In this document: piece by piece, positions 36,586 to 47,876 of the stretch
Layout of the letters: every line of letters begins with the position of its first letter
Position numbering within the stretch: position 1 is the stretch's first letter
Assembly: GCF_028502605.1 (NCBI RefSeq)
Contig: NC_079236.1
Span: forward strand, 3,596,001-3,660,000
From: Trichoderma breve
Taxonomy: Eukaryota > Ascomycota > Sordariomycetes > Hypocreales > Hypocreaceae
Direction of reading: 5' to 3'
DNA: 64,000 nucleotides
The notes under the pieces: model-generated
The model's input: only the letters and a program-made list of their open reading frames with translations
What the model was told of the DNA's origin: nothing
Databases searched by the model: none
Program-made: the position numbers and the translations under genes

Positions 36586-37054
36586 AATCGCCATGACAAT
36601 TTTTTTTGGCCTTCCTTTTGCATTGATACACATGATATAAGAGGCATGTTAATTTTTTTTAATTGGATGAAACATATGGTCTCGTCTACAGCACATTTGG
36701 GAGCAAACACGTGTGTTCGTTTGGTATGATTCCAGTCGTTTACCATGATTGGGAATATCATTCAAACCATGCTGGGAGATGGAATAGACGGCTTCTAAGC
36801 CGATATATGACAACGACAGCTTGATGATTGATAGTATGTATATAGTTATAGAAAAAACATAAGAATATTTGGTAAAACTATGAAATACAATTCTGCTTCT
36901 TCAAGGGTGAAAAGAAAAGAGCGTCCGTCATACAATCATCACGGCCAAAAACAACGCCTGCAAGGAAAATGCCCGCCTGCCCAACAATAAAAACGCCTTT
37001 CCTGGCATGACCCCTAAGTTTATTCATGAATAGCTCATTCTCATCATCTCAACA

Positions 37055-39769
37055 TCACATTACCACACAGTCTCGGTCTGATTTACTTGACGCTGAAGCA
37101 GGCACTGCCGCTGGCCTTCGGGCTCCTGGAACCGAGGCTCCGGGTCTGCGGCCTCTAGCTGCAGAAGCGGGCGGTCCGCTACCAGTGCTCACACTCGATC
37201 GGGACACTTGTCTGCTCGCCGGGCTGCTTTCGTGGTGGTTGGGGTGCCCCGGAGGAGGGACGTATGCGGGAACCTGGGCAGCCTGTTCATACGAGGGCGG
37301 CGGCGGCTCATCCGAGTTATCAGGCGGTCGATTCACTCCCTGTCTCCGAGGTGGGACAAGAGGCCGAACTTGCTGTGACACCGATCCCGAGTTGGGCAGA
37401 GAGCGTTGTGAAGCAGAAGCAGGAGCAGAGGCCACATTTACGCTGCTGTTTGCATTTGTGTTGATGCTGTTGGAGGTCCGTCGCGGCGAGGCAAGGGATT
37501 GGCTACCGCTAGCGGTTGCTGCAGAGTTGCGCCTTGGACCGTTGTTGACTCCGGCGTTGCCTCCACCGGGGCGGCTGACGGGTATGGGCAAATGAGCTTG
37601 CTCAATGTATTGCTCCGACAGCGTCCGTTCACGCTTCCGGCGTGCCTGCTCCTCACGATGTTTCTGATCCTCTTCTTCTTGCAGCTGCAGGGCGAGAGCC
37701 AAGTCTCTATCTTCTTGTTCGGTGGTAGAGCTTGGCTGACCTGCTTCCTCTTGATGTGGAGCTTCCTTCGTCTTACCGCGCTTGTTGGTGACAGTCGTCC
37801 AAGTGCCACCGCCTTGGTCTGTTCCGTAATCGCCAGCTCTGGTGCTCCACCCAGTTGTTGCATCGCCGCTCACAAGTCGGAAATCACCGGAAAGGAATTG
37901 GTTCAATTCGCCATTGACATCAAGCAGGCTTTCCCACACAATTTCATCATGACTTCGGAAACCGGCGTCTGTCACAAGCGTGAGGAGTTGCCGAGTGTGT
38001 GGGTGGCAATACAGTGTTGAAAAGTGATCATTGCGGAAGAGAATGGCAAATGTGCCCGGCCGCATTGCCTTTGCAATCACTTCAATACCCCAGGGCGTCA
38101 GTTGTGTAGCTGACTCGTTGAGGAATATCTTGATGGTGATGATGTCTTGGTATAGATCCTGCTCTGCTTCCGTCAGGCCCTCCTCGGATGTAGCTAGTTT
38201 GTCTTCCAACTCCTCCTCGCGGAAGAGTAGATTCTGTACGTCCTCGTAAGAGGCAGCGTGCCTTTCCATGGAAGCGCAGACGACATCGTCATGTGGCGGC
38301 AGCCATCCATGGATCAACGGGATGGAAAAGGTGGCATAGAGGCCCATCTCGGCCGTGTTCTCAAAAGTTCCGGGTATGTACTTTCGTCGCTCAAGAGGAT
38401 GGAGCTCCGTAAGCGAAGTATGCTCGTATGCGGCGATCACCTCCGGAGTAGGGATGAATCGCGGATTGACATTCATGCCGGTGTGAAGACTTTGGAGGAA
38501 TGAGTAGAGCTCTGAGACATCCGGCAGCGAATCTTCTGACGATGTCCTTCGAGGAGACATGAGCTCATCAAAAACAGCATCCAGCAGCAGGCTCAAGCTG
38601 ACTTGCTCCCGCGAGCGCAGGACCTGCACCAGCGCTGTCTCACCGATTTCCTCGGGCGTCGTCAAAGTAAGTGCATTGACCAGGGCGACCAATGGGCAAG
38701 GGCCATTCTCATTCTGGATCAATATGGGAGATACACGAGGATTGTTGGAGGCGCTGGGATCATGCCATCGGATATTCTTCACCTGGTACGTCTCGGCTTT
38801 GCCGTCAACTGGCGGACGTGAAGGTGTCCATCGCACACGACTTCCCGAAAGCCGGGGAGGCAGGGCTGGCTTTTCGTCAAGCGCTTCTGTCGAGGAGTCT
38901 TCCTGCGGCTGTCTCTGTGGTGAGCTTGAAGGCTCCGAGTCTATCAGGCTCCAATCGTCTATTTGGGCCGCTTGTGCCGCGGGAATGTCGGATGCCTTGC
39001 CCTTGCCCTTGCCCGGATCCAAAGAACCCAAGTCGTCCCAGACTTGCTGCTCACGCATGAGGTCATCTGGTATTGCGGCATTCTGTGGTGGGGAGGCTGG
39101 ATTGCCATGCTCGCTCGGAAACTCATCATCCCAGGCCGAGCCTTTGGAGTGTAGAGAGATGAGATCCGCAGACTTGGGAGAAATGGGCTCTTTGGCGGGT
39201 GGCTCAGGCGTGAAACGAGCCCAGGGATCAATTTCTGAGCCGCCGGGTGAGACTGCAATGGGCAACTCAGTTCCATGCAGAGGGGACTGAGTACCAATTG
39301 GCGGCTGCCATGGGTTCTGAATGCTTGTCTCTTCCAAGCTCAAATTGGACAGCGAGGCGGTTGGCGGCTGCAGCGTGATTGGAGGAGCCTGGAGGTTTGT
39401 GTCTAAGGGTGTCTGGGAGGGGGTCTGTTTCTTCAGAAATGGATTCGTCTCTGCCCGGTGTGCGCCCGGCCGGAGAGCATCGGGGACCTGGTCAGGCAGA
39501 TTTAGGTCCAACGGCAGGTTTCGAGCCTCGTTCCACACGCTGTCTTCGTCATCCGGCGAGCCGAAGGCCACTTCCGCACCTCCACCAGGCCGCAGTGACG
39601 CAGGGATATATTGTCGAGGGATGGAGTTTTCTGTCGCACCGGCTGGGCGTTGAGAAGCCACATCTTCCCAAGCACCCGCTGTCTGCTCGTCCGTCCAGTC
39701 GTTGTTCACGGGCTGTTGCGACCTGTGCGGAGCAGCTTCGGCGTTGCTGGGAGGCTGATGGATATACAT
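37055..39769 (-). CDS. MINDY-family deubiquitinase with MIU and CaaX motifs
   Basis: A single exon encodes 904 residues. Residues ~1-330 are disordered and Pro/Ser-rich. The catalytic domain follows: IRWHDPSASNNPRVSPILIQ, the Cys loop NENGPCPLVALVNAL with the nucleophile Cys, TFENTAEMGLYATFSIPLIH, and the His loop RNDHFSTLY. A motif-interacting-with-ubiquitin helix is visible at EQEDRDLALALQLQEEED. The low-complexity tail ends SDRDCVVM-stop, a CaaX box (CVVM) that should be farnesylated. MINDY enzymes (MINDY1/2; yeast Miy1) trim long K48-linked ubiquitin chains from the end. Lipidation would place it on membranes. Plus-strand frames inside it are antisense shadows. Confidence 0.93.
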   Translation of the reverse strand: MYIHQPPSNAEAAPHRSQQPVNNDWTDEQTAGAWEDVASQRPAGATENSIPRQYIPASLRPGGGAEVAFGSPDDEDSVWNEARNLPLDLNLPDQVPDALRPGAHRAETNPFLKKQTPSQTPLDTNLQAPPITLQPPTASLSNLSLEETSIQNPWQPPIGTQSPLHGTELPIAVSPGGSEIDPWARFTPEPPAKEPISPKSADLISLHSKGSAWDDEFPSEHGNPASPPQNAAIPDDLMREQQVWDDLGSLDPGKGKGKASDIPAAQAAQIDDWSLIDSEPSSSPQRQPQEDSSTEALDEKPALPPRLSGSRVRWTPSRPPVDGKAETYQVKNIRWHDPSASNNPRVSPILIQNENGPCPLVALVNALTLTTPEEIGETALVQVLRSREQVSLSLLLDAVFDELMSPRRTSSEDSLPDVSELYSFLQSLHTGMNVNPRFIPTPEVIAAYEHTSLTELHPLERRKYIPGTFENTAEMGLYATFSIPLIHGWLPPHDDVVCASMERHAASYEDVQNLLFREEELEDKLATSEEGLTEAEQDLYQDIITIKIFLNESATQLTPWGIEVIAKAMRPGTFAILFRNDHFSTLYCHPHTRQLLTLVTDAGFRSHDEIVWESLLDVNGELNQFLSGDFRLVSGDATTGWSTRAGDYGTDQGGGTWTTVTNKRGKTKEAPHQEEAGQPSSTTEQEDRDLALALQLQEEEDQKHREEQARRKRERTLSEQYIEQAHLPIPVSRPGGGNAGVNNGPRRNSAATASGSQSLASPRRTSNSINTNANSSVNVASAPASASQRSLPNSGSVSQQVRPLVPPRRQGVNRPPDNSDEPPPPSYEQAAQVPAYVPPPGHPNHHESSPASRQVSRSSVSTGSGPPASAARGRRPGASVPGARRPAAVPASASSKSDRDCVVM

Positions 39770-41141
39770 GCTTGATGAAGATGAATCTAACGGAACGGAA
39801 GAAGCTTAATTTCGTATTGGATTATTCAAGCTATGCCGGGTTGTGAATCAATAAGCAATCGTAAGGAGAGGCCGAATCGAAGATTGTAGGAGTCAAGATG
39901 AAGATGGAATCGGGTGGGGAGATTTGAGATGTCGTCACTGAATCGGCGATCAAGAACATCAGCGCATGATGGCGGAGGAGCAAAAACAAACAAACACCGC
40001 TGGGAGATGATGATGGGAGATGCAATCAATTGCAGGTATTTGGAATCAAGCCAGCTAAGAGAGAGAGTTCTTGTTTGTTTAGGTGTCGAGTGGAAAGTCA
40101 AGAGCAAAGAGGCGTTTGAACAGGCACAGTGACATGACATGCGGGTACATTATCTTGGGGAACTTCGGGGACCAGCTGTGGCGGTGCACGCGTGGATGGG
40201 CTGCCGTGGTACCGTAGACGAAGTACGTATGCCTGCTGATTGCGGTATAGCGGGCGCTGGGAGTGACGCACCAGGAATCATCAGCCACGCAATGCACGGC
40301 ATCGGACGGAGGGGCTGAAGTGGCGATTCCCCGTGTGTACTTTTGTTTGTGTACTTGTGTACTTGAGTACCTCTCCAGGGAATACGAGACGAGGCTGAAT
40401 GGACAGATTGTAACTTATGGATAAAATGACAAGTAGTATTTGATCAATCAAGTGGGCGCCACATGTGCAAAAGCTTGAAATCCGATACAACTTTGCGGTG
40501 TGTCCTCCATACGATACTCGTACCTAACGGATACTTTATCCGCAAAACTCTCGGCACAGCCACAGCTCCGTCAGTGACTTTGCAGTGGGGGACTCTGGAG
40601 AGCTTAGGTGGAGGTACCAACAGCTACAGCTCCAGCACAGGTACCAGGTAAACGATGTAAACAAGTCGTCACCACGACACCAACAATCACTCAGGTCTTA
40701 AGTTTGTCCCGGCCTCACTCGTGATAATCTATTCCAGGGGATGTGATGTGTCTTGCCCGGATCCTTGTTAGGCGAGACAAATAAAGAGGCTTGCCTATCC
40801 AAACTCTGCTTAATGTGCTCTCATCTGCTCAACAAGGATGGCTGAGCCTCCTCTGAACTGGAAATCCTGTGAGACTCCTTACCTACCTGGCAGCCTGTGT
40901 CACTCTACATCGTCTAATATCAAGACAACTCTCGACATATTTGTATTTATACGATGCCAATGGACCCAACCAGCGCTATTTTACTCCATAGTTGCCTCGT
41001 AAGTGGGCATCATTGGCCTCGTTTGGACCAGCCCCGAGATACGCATATAAACGCCCAATAAAATCATCGACAACTGAGACACGGAAGCAGATTTCTTCTA
41101 TCTCAGTACGTTTTGACCCCTTTTCTATATCATATATACAT
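39770..41141. other. Intergenic, no gene seen
   Basis: Promoter and leader of the MINDY gene on the left and the promoter of the membrane-protein gene on the right. No domain-bearing frame. Some short purine runs and tandem TGTACTT-like units near 40335-40370. Confidence 0.5.
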
Positions 41142-43126
41142 ATGGTGTCTGGCGGTCAAATATTTCTGCAATACACATTTCTTCTACAGCTTTTGGCATC
41201 GTTCATTCTGCAACTGAGTTTCAACGAATGTTTTTCCAGAGAACTCCTCTTTAGTAACTCTGTAAAATGGAGCAATTTGATGGACTAGTTACATTTTTCC
41301 CAGATTCGAAATTCCTTCTTAATCAATCCTTTCAGACCGATAGCGACCGCGTCTGGGAATGGTACGCTACAAGTAATAGATTCTTATACGTGCAAAGTGG
41401 CTTGAATAAACTACCGACCACGAACTGGTTCATTCTAGGCACGACAGTAAATTCCAACGATGATTCTGGAATCTTGCCATACCCTTCTATTCTCAATCTA
41501 TACGCAGGTGGCTGTAAAAACTCCCAGACTGGTGAAGTAAACTGCACAGCGGCCTGTGGAGATGTTAAGTTACTTTTCCAGGACTGGCAGACACGGTGGA
41601 ACTGCTTGACTCTGACAAACATGGCGATCAACAAGCCACATCCTCACCATTTCAATGGCACGAATAACGTCGGCGACACAGCCAAGGCCTTGGATCATCT
41701 AGCAGTCACTAATCTAATCGAGTTCGATGCTGTTGGAGTTTTGAAAAGGCTTCATGACTGTGCGGGTGAGAGCTGGCCAAAATATGAGCCATTCAGGGAT
41801 TTCTCGACTTTCGCCAACTCATCACACTCTCCAGACTTGCACCGTTGGGGTACTTATATTTCTCAAGTTTGTCGCTTTAAAAGTGAATCGCAAAACGATA
41901 CTGATCTTGCTGGGCCCGGTGTGAGCCAACTTGGTCCTACAAGTGTATTCTACGTTTGACAAGTCTTTTCAAGATAGTTAACCGTAAAAACTAGGTGATT
42001 GTTTCATATTTCGTCTTAATTTTGCTTGTCTTCTATGCTTGGGCATGCATCCGCATCCTTCATGTAGCAAAAAGCATTGATTCGCTAGCGAGATTGACAA
42101 TCTATGGGGGGGAAATCTACTCTTTCATCACCTTCCAACGCTCTCGTTTAGCAAAGCGCCTTAAACACTCGACGAGCGTATTCGTCATCGAAATGCAGGA
42201 AGCCCAGTGCTTCTTCATCCTTGCCATCCAAATCGGTCTTATCTACGCTAATCTCCGGCCAACTGAGGATTTCGGAACACAAGACTGGAGAGGCGTAATA
42301 CGCAGTCGCATCACGATGAACTGCCTTACTGTTATTGCGGCCCTAACTCTTATCTTGAACCAAGTAACGCTCCATCAGTTACAACTTGATTCCCTTTACT
42401 CATTTGCATTATGCACTATGGTTTTTATCATGTTTTATGTGGCTTTTACGGTTTCAATATTGGAAAATATGGATATTGACACCATCTACCGCATGTCTGC
42501 GGACGGCGATAACGTGAAATGCGGCGGATTCGCTAGTTTGGATGACCTTTGTGATGGTCACTACTTTATTGGAACACTATACGAATTTACGCCTAGATTT
42601 CTTATGAAATGGTGCTTCACAGGACTATGTCTTCTTTGGTCCAAGAAAATATAGAAAGAAGCTGCAGGAACTATATGGCTAAGGAATTATGCAGAGAAAG
42701 TCTCTGGAACAGAGCCTTTGATGCTGCTATATCTGATACAACTGGGCCGTGTCTTAACCGACACGTTTCCTTTTGCTTTTGAGATTATCATTGTCGTACA
42801 TATGTGGTCGAATTTCTTCATGTTATTCGGAATTTGGGACGATGTTGGTAGTTTCGACGAGATGAACGACTGGCCAATTGGACAGGTGATTTCGGCGTTA
42901 GTTTGGGCGCCGGTAGTTTCGAAATACGTTTACCTGCTCATCTGTGAGTTATTCTCTATGCGTTAACTATGTAATACGCAAAGCGACCTCTTGATGCTGA
43001 CCAATTATTTGTTGGCTTCTAGTTGGGGTTGAAAGGGCATTCTCAATCCGAATTTCTCAAGCTTTTGCTGTCGTCAGAAGGCCGAGGCAGCCAAGCGATC
43101 AGGAACATCAAACGGATGAATCTTGA
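41142..43126 (+). CDS. Unknown multi-pass membrane protein, interrupted by one in-frame stop
   Basis: Four exons are inferred (41142-41253, 41304-41953, 41995-42943, 43023-43126) and the phases all agree, for about 604 codons. A hydrophobic leader (IFLQYTFLLQLLASFILQL) precedes a ~215-residue outside-facing part with paired cysteines (GGCKNS, CTAACGDV). Then come several membrane spans, such as IVSYFVLILLVFYAWACIRI, FFILAIQIGLIY, CLTVIAALTLIL and LCTMVFIMFYVAFTVSIL, and a polar tail ending QEHQTDES. An in-frame TAG at 42652-42654 separates spans while the same frame continues open for ~100 codons. I found no nearby intron that removes it cleanly. It is either a pseudogene or wrongly modelled there. 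Family not recognised. The first exon is tentative; an alternative start is the ATG at 41267. Confidence 0.55.
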
Positions 43127-43387
43127 CTGTCTGACGTCAGGGGTCACTCATGCATAAACAGATGGTGCTAGTTGTAGATGACCGATAGAGTCACGATAGG
43201 GAACAGGGAATATTGAAACAGTATGGAGACGATATTTCGGATGTTCTTCAAGAATTTAATTCAATCATAATACTGTATCTTTTGAGAAATCTAAATTTGC
43301 ACTGTTGAAATTGCAAAAAGGCCGAAAGCCAGAGGGCTGTTGAGGCTCATACATCATTAATTTCATCATGCACCTCTGGACCTACAG

Positions 43388-45117
43388 TTATACGCCTAAT
43401 CTCTCGCTGGCTAGTTTAGCGCCTTTAACACGACTCGAGATCTTTTGGAAGGCAATGTCCCTGGCAAAATCTGGACTACCATGACTAGGCTTGTCGTCGA
43501 TAGAGAAAGGGGAGAAGCCTGTTAACATCAATCCGCATTAGTCGAGTCTAAGTGACAATCCATTCATGGATAGAGATGAATCTCACCGCAATCATCTGTT
43601 GCTCCTAGTTGATCAACAGGAATGTATTTGCTTGCAAGCACCAACTGCTCGGCAATTTTCTCTGGGTCTTCTATCGCAGGATTGAGAGTGTTGATGACTC
43701 CAATGAAGGCAACCTAAGAAATCTAACGTCAGGTCATTGTACCTGTCTCTTGAAGACATAAGTAATTCACCTGCTTGATACCGTTGGCATCCCTGCGAAT
43801 ATGTTGCCCAATCGACTTATACACAGCCTCTTTATTCTTCTCAGATGAGAGCTCGATCAAAAAGTAACCCGCATGGATCTGGAAAAGTGACGGTAGTAGC
43901 TTGCTGTAATCGACATCCATTGAGTGCACAGAGTCGCAATCGCCACCGGGGCAGGTGTGTAGCCCAATGTTGACTCGTTCCTCGGGAGTGAAGCGATCAA
44001 GGACTCTGTATTTATGTCAGAAAGCCTCTTGCATTTTCTCTCTCATGTATACATACTGGTTGATCAATTTGACGAATGTTTCGAGAAGCTCGGCGTTTGT
44101 CCAAGGATTCCTAGGGTCGTGCTTCAAAGCGAGGCGACCTAATAGATAGTATAATGTCAGTCGTTTGGCCACTATTGAGCAATAAGAGCGTTTGTACCTT
44201 CTGTGAAGTCAATTGAGACTCTCTTTGCACCTGTTTCAAAGCATCCTCGAATATCTTTTTCGCACTACATATGATGTTTTAGTATTTTGCATCATGAGAA
44301 GTGGAAAGGCTCTGTTTTGCTGGCTTACCTCATTAACCAAGTCTTTGATAAACTCCTCACGGGTGTAGCCTTCGAGTTCGCTCTGGAGGGGATATAGAAG
44401 ATACATCATACTAGGCGCAATGACGGCCTGTTTCATTGGATGAGATGCATAGGGTTTGGATTGTTTGAGGTTCTGCCACGCATAAGTCGCGTATCTGGTT
44501 CGGACTAGTTAGCAGAGCTTCATTTGCATTGAGTAAACAAGGCAAACGCACTTGAAAGGTCCTTTGACGAGACGCGGTAGCTGGCGGTGGTGGCCATCAT
44601 CAAAAATAGCCTGCAGAACCAGACATCAGCCATGTTCTGCTATTCAGCTCTCAAGAAACCCTACAAAGAATTGACCATCGGCGGCAAAGTTGCTAGGCAG
44701 ACCTGCGCCCTTGAGAGTCCTGTAATCATATCTTGTAAGAAACACTATTTTGTGAGCAAGTTCGCCTGTCGCCAATACTCACTCCACAATTGGGTATGTC
44801 GCGAAACTAAAATCTCACATCAGTAAGTCTCAGAATCGATGAGATAGACGCTTTTCGACTTACGAGCTGGCACGCTGCTCTCCGTCAGTTACGTAGGTTT
44901 CTCCAGCAGCCTCCATTCTCTCCACAGAGTCTTTGGCGGCCTTGTCTTGGGCTGCGACAAGGGCATCGTGGGTAATTTTTCCAGCGTCATACTCGGCGAA
45001 AGCTTGTTGTAGGTCTATTTCCTTGGTTAGTCAAAACCCTGCTTGGGGGCAAAGCACTCGGGATATCTTACAGGCTGGGCGAGGCAATGAACCCACGACT
45101 TCGGTTGGAATAGGCAT
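43388..45117 (-). CDS. MetE-like (cobalamin-independent methionine synthase C-domain) enzyme, 11 exons
   Basis: Eleven exons are inferred: 45117-45072, 45014-44864, 44806-44783, 44719-44665, 44610-44552, 44494-44329, 44264-44198, 44138-44057, 44005-43771, 43713-43587 and 43518-43388. All are in phase and give 380 residues starting MPIPTEVVGSLPRP. The fold is the UROD/MetE-like TIM barrel. The Zn and homocysteine site is recognisable as LHTCPGGD (His, Cys), FLIELSSE (Glu) and TDDCGFSPF (Cys). The length matches short stand-alone MetE C-domain proteins, about half of full MetE, and lacks the folate-binding N-half. It may transfer a methyl group to a thiol; the real donor and acceptor are unknown. 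Exon density is very high. Confidence 0.88.
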
Positions 45118-46661
45118 TTTGCTGTACAATTTTTGGTCTTTTCAACAAGAAACCACAATGACAGTTTTGTATTTAAAAAGAGTAAATATCGGTTGTAAAC
45201 GCGAAAAAGGCGTGGAATTTAGCAGATCTCCGACACTTTATAACCGCCGAATATTTTGACAGGTTGAGCCAACCCCGCATCAGCAACGTCAGACCTTGCC
45301 AGGGTGGGAATTTGTCTCGGGGATGAGTTGCAGATAGGATCCATTTTGTGGCACAAGAGAGACGAATGAGCTTGTCATTAGTGAGTGACACTAATCCGTT
45401 CTGTTGTGGAAAAGTCCGGAAAAGTAAATATGCTTTAGGCCCGCCAAGAGGTGAGTTCGTGAGCACAGCAGACAAATTAAGTTTGCCTAGTCAACGGGAG
45501 ATCTTCAGCTGCAGAGATGCCTTGCCTAAATATGTTGAGGATTCCAGATGAAAAGAAAGGATGATAGAACATGTGGTTTTGCAGCCGGGAACTTCTGTGG
45601 ACAAGAGCTTTACGCACGGAATATCCACCGATGCAGCGTGGGGTTGGTGACATGTCAGCTTGGCAATTGATTGACCAATAGTCATTGCTTCTGCAACCCT
45701 TGATTATCCCTACCAAAACTACCAAAGGCTTGAACCGAATTGGCGCATAGTTACGGAGTTCAACGGGGTTTTCGATTCAGTCTACTCCGTATTGTGCAAA
45801 GATATGAGTAGATGTGAGTAACAGTCACCGCTAATATTAACCCCCGTGTATCAATGGCTATGTGAGTATCCGCAGTGTTGCAAATCCGCATTATTTCCGG
45901 GGATTAGGAACTCAACTCGCTCATATTAGCGGAGTTGACATCTTTCTTCACTTGTTGTCCATGCTCAATACAAATAGGAAACAATTAATCGTGCCTGGCC
46001 GAGGTTCCTCAGTGCATACACAATTTTGTCCTATGCGTTATTCTGTCATATGTCCCACTTGGTCTTGCATACTGTTCTGCGTAAACCTCGTATAGGCTGG
46101 ATATAATATCGCTCAGCTTTTTCTGTCTTGGTACCCATGTGACTTGTCATATCTAAAAAAAATTAGCTCTTACTCACTGTATCTACTATTGGCTATAGCG
46201 CTGGTCTTGGAAAGTTTTCCCCTCGCAGAGGAGCTTTCAGCCTAAGAGCTAACCAATGCTTGAAGTTGGTTTCGCAATTGAACGTAGATATAGAGTACGT
46301 CCATTCGATGATAGTCCGTTTCACGGATTAAAGCGAAAATTCGCTGCTGCTGTAGCTAAAACGAACCAGCCAACGCTACTATTTAAGCAGGCTCAGCTAT
46401 TGAATGTAGTCTCTATGGGCTCAGTGTCTTCAACACCCTTTTCTAGTTCAATGGCCACAGATCTAGTCGCTGGCAGTTTTGTACTTTTGGCATACGGAAT
46501 GTGGCCTGGACTCCTTCTCCATACTTTATCAATAACTGGCCATTTAGACAGTTCGAAAGAGTGTAACCAAGTAAATTATTTATCCAATCGCCTTTGAAGA
46601 CTTACACCAACAGTTGTGATCCCACCATGGTGGCTAAAGGTTGAGCAGCTGAGTTGAGGCG
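45118..46661. other. Intergenic, no supported gene
   Basis: AT-rich interval. A 113-codon plus-strand frame at 46256-46597 has no domain or splice context. The right end merges into the NmrA relic. Confidence 0.45.
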
Positions 46662-46897
46662 ACCATCAAAAGTTGGTGTAAGAGTTGACACATCGTCTAT
46701 ATTCGCATAGATGACTTCAACTCTACTAGAGGCTATATCTTAAGTGTTGGTACTCGACGCATTGTGGATGAGTGCATGAACACGACAGCTGCCCTCGGAT
46801 AAAACGTTTTTACCACAGAACCGCCCTGATTGCCAGTAGCGCCAACAACGACGACGAGCTTTTCGGAGGATATGCTATGCTTAGGTAGATAAAGCAT
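46662..46897 (-). pseudogene. Relic of an NmrA-like NAD(P)-binding protein
   Basis: From the ATG at 46897 the minus strand reads a typical NmrA-like start: EKLVVVVGATGNQGGSVVKTF, which carries the GxxGxxG dinucleotide-binding loop. The frame then breaks at a stop. In another frame the next family element appears as VEVIYANIDDVSTLTPTFDG (compare the usual GVEVVxADLDDxxSLxxAFEG). Nothing recognisable follows. NmrA-like proteins bind NAD(P) and often regulate transcription factors. This is a decayed 5' fragment of about 80 codons with at least one frameshift or deletion. Confidence 0.65.
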
Positions 46898-47876
46898 GAT
46901 TTATTGTTGCATATTCCGACATTCACAAAAATTGACAACTTTCTATTCCTTCTATATTTCATAATGTAGATCTCGCTGCAGTGTTTGTTTGCTCTTGAAA
47001 CTTCTCGGGATCACAGCTAAAAGCATTAATCACTACAACATGATGAAAATTAATGATTTCGTCCATGACTGGTAATTTCGAGTTATTTTTATTTCATCTG
47101 ATTATATAGTGCTATCGTGATACCTTTTCTCTCATATATTGATTAATTGATGCCGGAGTTCACGTATGATCTTCTATCCAACTGAAACTCTAAACTTATA
47201 GGATTTCGAGAAAACTTGGTGTTTTAATTCGTTAGGGCTATAATTTATGTGGGACTAGAGGTAATTCTATGCCTAACCTAGCGTTCTGGCTATAAGACCA
47301 AGAGTCGGGACAGCGTCTTCCGACCAATTTTCTTTTCTGCTCTTATTAGCTGCCTAGTTGATCTATAAAATGTTGATCGCGGTATGTCGATTGACCGAGA
47401 AATAACACCAAGGATCCATTGGAAACTTAGAGTAAGAGATTTAATAAGGGACTTTTGTTCTAGATGGCAGTAATGACTTCGTTATAAGACACGAGAGTCC
47501 AATCTCAATGTCTCATCGAGCAACTCATCTTAAATGAGAAAATCTGCATATTCCTAAATGGGTATATGTGGGGTTTAGTGGGGAGGATTATCTGCAATGT
47601 GAGGATTCATCCCACTGACGTCTTTATGGCGGGAATAAAGAATGTTTATTGGACCGAAGTCTGAGCGAACTCGGTTGTTATCTTGAACTCCCGCTCCAAC
47701 TGACGCAGGCTGTGAGATCTTGCAGCTGACCAAGCCGAACATGGCAAAGTAAGAGCCCTTTGATGATTTGATCCACTCCTTATGTCGCTAAGGGCGTATC
47801 AGTCTAAGAATAATAAATTGCAGCCAACAAATCTATCTTTACTAGTCAAGCTTGTGCTGCCATTGTATACAACTCA
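46898..47876. other. AT-rich intergenic DNA
   Basis: No reading frame, tRNA or repeat supported. The base composition is visibly AT-rich compared with the core region, in keeping with decayed or RIP-affected DNA. The right end is the promoter of the dehydrogenase gene. Confidence 0.5.

Noticed and set aside
37026..37595. Plus-strand frame of 189 codons
   Set aside because: Antisense to the MINDY low-complexity tail; its Gly/Pro/Ala-rich product mirrors the biased codon composition of the real gene.
38559..39290. Plus-strand frame of 243 codons
   Set aside because: Antisense shadow of the MINDY N-terminal region; no domain.
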